A stretch of DNA of 53,133 nucleotides from an uncultured Syntrophobacterales bacterium (GTDB taxonomy: Bacteria > Desulfobacterota > Syntrophia > Syntrophales > UBA5619), in contig CAIYSL010000092.1 in NCBI GenBank assembly GCA_903928915.1, positions 1 to 53,133 on the forward strand, in the 5' to 3' direction. The notes under the pieces are model-generated. The model saw nothing but the letters and a program-made list of their open reading frames with translations. It made no database searches and had not been told where the DNA came from. Below, one piece after another: positions 51,302 to 53,133 of this stretch (its first letter is position 1; every line of letters starts with the position of its first letter). The translations under genes were made by a program, and so were the position numbers.

Positions 51302-51330
51302 TTGACAGTCAGCGGCCACTTACCTACACT
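51302..51330 (+). promoter_or_regulatory. Promoter of the PSD-PDZ gene
   Basis: TTGACA (51302-51307), 17 bp, TACACT (51325-51330), about 85 bp before the GTG at 51417. Confidence 0.6.
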
Positions 51331-51416
51331 CAACCGCAGGGGCGTTGCGACGGTGTTATCCAGAAGATAAAAAGAGCGCAGCGATCAGGCGCTGAATAAG
51401 ACCGAGAGGTACGGAT

Positions 51417-52853
51417 GTGAAGAATGCAGCAAACTTCGTGATCGCGATTCTGTGCTGTGCATCGATCATGTGCATAGACGTTGACGTCTTTGCCCAAAGC
51501 AACACTGCGGCATCCCCCGCAGTCGATGAACTCAAGGCCCTTCTGGACAACAAGAGGCCCGACCTTAAGCATGCCCTGCTCAAATTGATCGATGCCAGCG
51601 CAAAGGACAAGAACTCCTACTGGCATAAGCGCAACAGTCTGGAAGAGTTCTACCGGTTCCTCGCTGCCTGGCGGACGTACACCCCCCGTACGATCGCAGG
51701 CGCGCAGGACTATTCGGAACGATTCAAGTCCCTGTACAGAAGCAAAGGACACGACAACAAGACCTATTATAGCGACGACGGGATCAGTTTCATGCGGGAC
51801 AAGGACTTCACGGACTGGATGCAGAAATTCGTCCGTGAGCGCGGGGTGTTCATGGACAGCAAGGAGTCTGCGGCAGCGGCGAACCGATGGGTCGATGACG
51901 GCACGATCGATATGAGTTCCTATCAGATACCCGCGGGCGGGTTCGCATCTTTCAATGAATTCTTCACCCGCAGACTGAAACCCGGCGCACGCCCCATCTC
52001 TGATCCGAACAGCGCTGCGGCCCTCATATCCCCGGCAGATTGCAGGGTCTCCCCCATCCCGTATGCCTTGACCTCCGACCGGGACTTTGAGGTAAAAGGC
52101 GATACCTACAACATCGCTGCCTTGCTGGGCAGTGTCGAACTGGCGGAGAGATTCGCCGGCGGAGCTGCGATCGTCTGCCTCCTGTATCCCAAGGACTACC
52201 ACCGCTTCCATGCGCCGGTAACGGGTACGATCGCAGCGAAAGGATCGCTGGACGACAGGCACTACTATCACGGGTTCAAGGGTCTGGTGAAATACTTCTC
52301 CGAGTATCATCGGGCATACTACCTGATAAACACGAAAAATTCTGGGCAGGTGGGGTTCGTGGCCATCGGCATGAGCGACATCAACTCGGTGAACATGCCC
52401 CTTCCCGTCGATGCGCGCAAGGAGATACGGAAAGGCGACGAGATCGGCTATTTCGCATACGGCGGCTCCGGGATCGTGATGCTTTTCGAACCCGGCATAC
52501 TGAAACCGTCCCTGCCCCCTGATTCAAAAAGGGGGAGGAGCCCAACCGGGTCAACGCTCGGCGCCGCCGCTGTGGACGACCCGGCCGGCGCCAGGCTGGA
52601 GAGCGTGGATCCCTCGGGCCGCGCAGCCGGGTTCGGTCTGCAGAAGGGGGATGTGGTGCGCAGGATCAACGGCCGAACCGTGAATGGAGCGGCATCGTTT
52701 CGTAAAGCAGTGAGCGCCGTCGCCCCGGACGCTCCGGTGAGCATTCACGTCCTGCGCGACGGGAGGGAAGCGACCATCGACCGGGAGGCGGCTTCGTATG
52801 TGGGGCGCTTCGTGCGGATGGGAACGCGGATCGGAACCTTATCCACGAAATAA
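51417..52853 (+). CDS. Secreted phosphatidylserine decarboxylase-like protein fused to a PDZ domain
   Basis: A 478-residue protein. A signal peptide (NAANFVIAILCCASIMC region) is followed by a helical N-terminal domain, then a PSD core: NEFFTRRLKPGARPI, ISPADCRVSPIP, KDYHRFHAPVTG and the pyruvoyl cleavage site YGGSGIVMLFEPG with Ser351. The usual SPADG reads SPADC here. From about residue 395 a PDZ domain follows (ESVDPSGRAAGFGLQKGDVV, RRINGRTVNGAASF). PSDs normally act on the cytoplasmic face of the inner membrane; an exported PSD with a PDZ is unusual and suggests a periplasmic decarboxylase or a related amine-lyase. The GTG start follows GAGAGGT. The gene is not near pssA, so a housekeeping role is less likely. 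Confidence 0.85.
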   Translation: MKNAANFVIAILCCASIMCIDVDVFAQSNTAASPAVDELKALLDNKRPDLKHALLKLIDASAKDKNSYWHKRNSLEEFYRFLAAWRTYTPRTIAGAQDYSERFKSLYRSKGHDNKTYYSDDGISFMRDKDFTDWMQKFVRERGVFMDSKESAAAANRWVDDGTIDMSSYQIPAGGFASFNEFFTRRLKPGARPISDPNSAAALISPADCRVSPIPYALTSDRDFEVKGDTYNIAALLGSVELAERFAGGAAIVCLLYPKDYHRFHAPVTGTIAAKGSLDDRHYYHGFKGLVKYFSEYHRAYYLINTKNSGQVGFVAIGMSDINSVNMPLPVDARKEIRKGDEIGYFAYGGSGIVMLFEPGILKPSLPPDSKRGRSPTGSTLGAAAVDDPAGARLESVDPSGRAAGFGLQKGDVVRRINGRTVNGAASFRKAVSAVAPDAPVSIHVLRDGREATIDREAASYVGRFVRMGTRIGTLSTK

Positions 52854-53001
52854 TGGTTGGTCTACCTGCCCGAAGCAAGCGTTGAATTCATACAGCGCAG
52901 TCCAGGCGGGACCGGTACGAACTAGGCGCAGTCGGCCCGGCCCCGATAAAAAAAGGGCGCGCCCCTCACAGCCGCAGCCCTTGATCTACCTGGTGCCGGC
53001 G
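52854..53001. other. Gene-free stretch before the insertion sequence
   Basis: About 150 bp in which I see no gene, promoter or clear terminator; a GC-only palindrome GGGCGCGCCC next to seven A could weakly end minus-strand transcripts. Confidence 0.35.
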
Positions 53002-53133
53002 TAAGCTCCCCCTAAAAGCGGACCATACAAAAGTAGAGTTTTCTGGCATAATACGTCCAGGAGGCTCTGATGAAGAAGGCACGTTTTACCGAAACCCAGA
53101 TCATTGGCATTCTCAAAGAGGCTGATGCCGGAA
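53002..53133 (+). mobile_element. Left end of an IS3-family insertion sequence (continues beyond window)
   Basis: The stretch beginning TAAGCTCCCCCTAAAAGCGG, at about 53002, resembles IS3-family terminal repeats (a CCCC...AAAAG.GGAC pattern), and the OrfA reading frame begins 68 bp inside it. The exact terminal base cannot be fixed without the right end. Confidence 0.7.
53070..53133 (+). CDS. IS3-family transposase OrfA, N-terminus (cut by window end)
   Basis: The first 21 residues MKKARFTETQIIGILKEADA match the start of IS3-type OrfA, a helix-turn-helix DNA-binding protein that with OrfB forms the transposase by -1 frameshifting. GGAGG is about nine bases upstream of the ATG. The rest lies outside the window, so intactness is unknown. 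Confidence 0.88.
   Translation, partial: MKKARFTETQIIGILKEADAG

Larger units (their letters stand above)
51085..51416. other. Divergent intergenic region with two promoters
   Basis: About 330 bp. It contains promoters in both directions (51250-51278 minus, 51302-51330 plus), the two -35 boxes lying 23 bp apart. No gene is apparent. Confidence 0.55.

Noticed and set aside
1-53133. CRISPR arrays, tRNA/rRNA genes, prophage or defence islands
   Set aside because: I found no regularly spaced repeats, no cloverleaf or rRNA sequence and no phage or defence genes; the only mobile DNA is the IS3-family end at the right border.

Overview
The window is a GC-rich (roughly 65 % G+C by eye), densely packed bacterial chromosome segment. 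FtsK/RimO housekeeping genes, a multiheme c-type cytochrome, a multicopper oxidase lipoprotein, several tripartite-tricarboxylate (Tct/Bug) transport genes, a cytoplasmic molybdopterin oxidoreductase with its own ferredoxin, a biotinyl carrier protein and a sigma54-type promoter before motA fit a Gram-negative with respiratory and organic-acid metabolism. I would guess Desulfobacterota (old Deltaproteobacteria), but this is inference from gene content. I saw no rRNA, tRNA, CRISPR array or prophage. The only mobile element is the left end of an IS3-family insertion sequence at the right edge.

Layout. 0-2.6 kb: ftsK (5' truncated) and rimO. 2.7-5.0 kb: phnW (2-aminoethylphosphonate:pyruvate transaminase) followed by ald (alanine dehydrogenase), a pair that can take AEP nitrogen to ammonia while recycling pyruvate. 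5.2-8.7 kb, minus strand: a membrane protein, a translationally coupled phosphoribosyltransferase/alpha-beta hydrolase pair, and fumC. 9-15.2 kb: a baeRF-like protein, a PagL-like lipid A deacylase, a sorbosone-dehydrogenase-like protein, an Old Yellow Enzyme, a class A acid phosphatase lipoprotein and a frameshifted DUF4124/DUF922-type gene. 15.2-19.1 kb, minus strand: an ABC importer (ATPase, double-length permease, binding protein) of the ferric/2-aminoethylphosphonate type. 19.65-21.2 kb: a secreted multiheme cytochrome. 21.8-29.1 kb: a six-gene plus-strand operon (CoA-acylating-type aldehyde dehydrogenase, M24-fold protein without a full metal site, D-2-hydroxyacid dehydrogenase, Bug receptor, ThDP enzyme, cupin) that reads as a 2-hydroxyacid to 2-oxoacid to aldehyde to acyl-CoA route. 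29.7-32.8 kb: a small membrane protein and a multicopper oxidase. 33.3-34.9 kb: motA-motB. 35.1-39.2 kb: a sulfite-oxidase-type molybdoenzyme with a structured leader and two divergent class III aminotransferase-fold paralogues resembling the phosphonate ammonia-lyase PbfA. 39.4-42.4 kb, minus strand: tctC-tctB-tctA. 42.7-45.1 kb: molybdopterin oxidoreductase plus ferredoxin. 45.2-49.7 kb: a biotinyl carrier divergent from a LysR regulator that overlaps a 1016-residue unrecognised membrane protein. 49.7-52.9 kb: a Nudix hydrolase, a small transglutaminase-like lipoprotein and a secreted phosphatidylserine decarboxylase-like protein fused to a PDZ domain.

The most connected theme is possible aminophosphonate use: PhnW and Ald, two PbfA-like proteins and an importer of the AEP/ferric type, scattered over about 37 kb rather than in one operon. 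No phosphonoacetaldehyde hydrolase (PhnX) or phosphonoacetate hydrolase (PhnA) is visible, so the pathway is incomplete here. Several intergenic regions carry good sigma70 promoters of a uniform type (TTGAC(A/T), 16-17 bp spacer, -10 often TATC-something). These support operon boundaries and several divergent control regions. Gene starts were chosen from Shine-Dalgarno spacing and are often internal to longer open frames.
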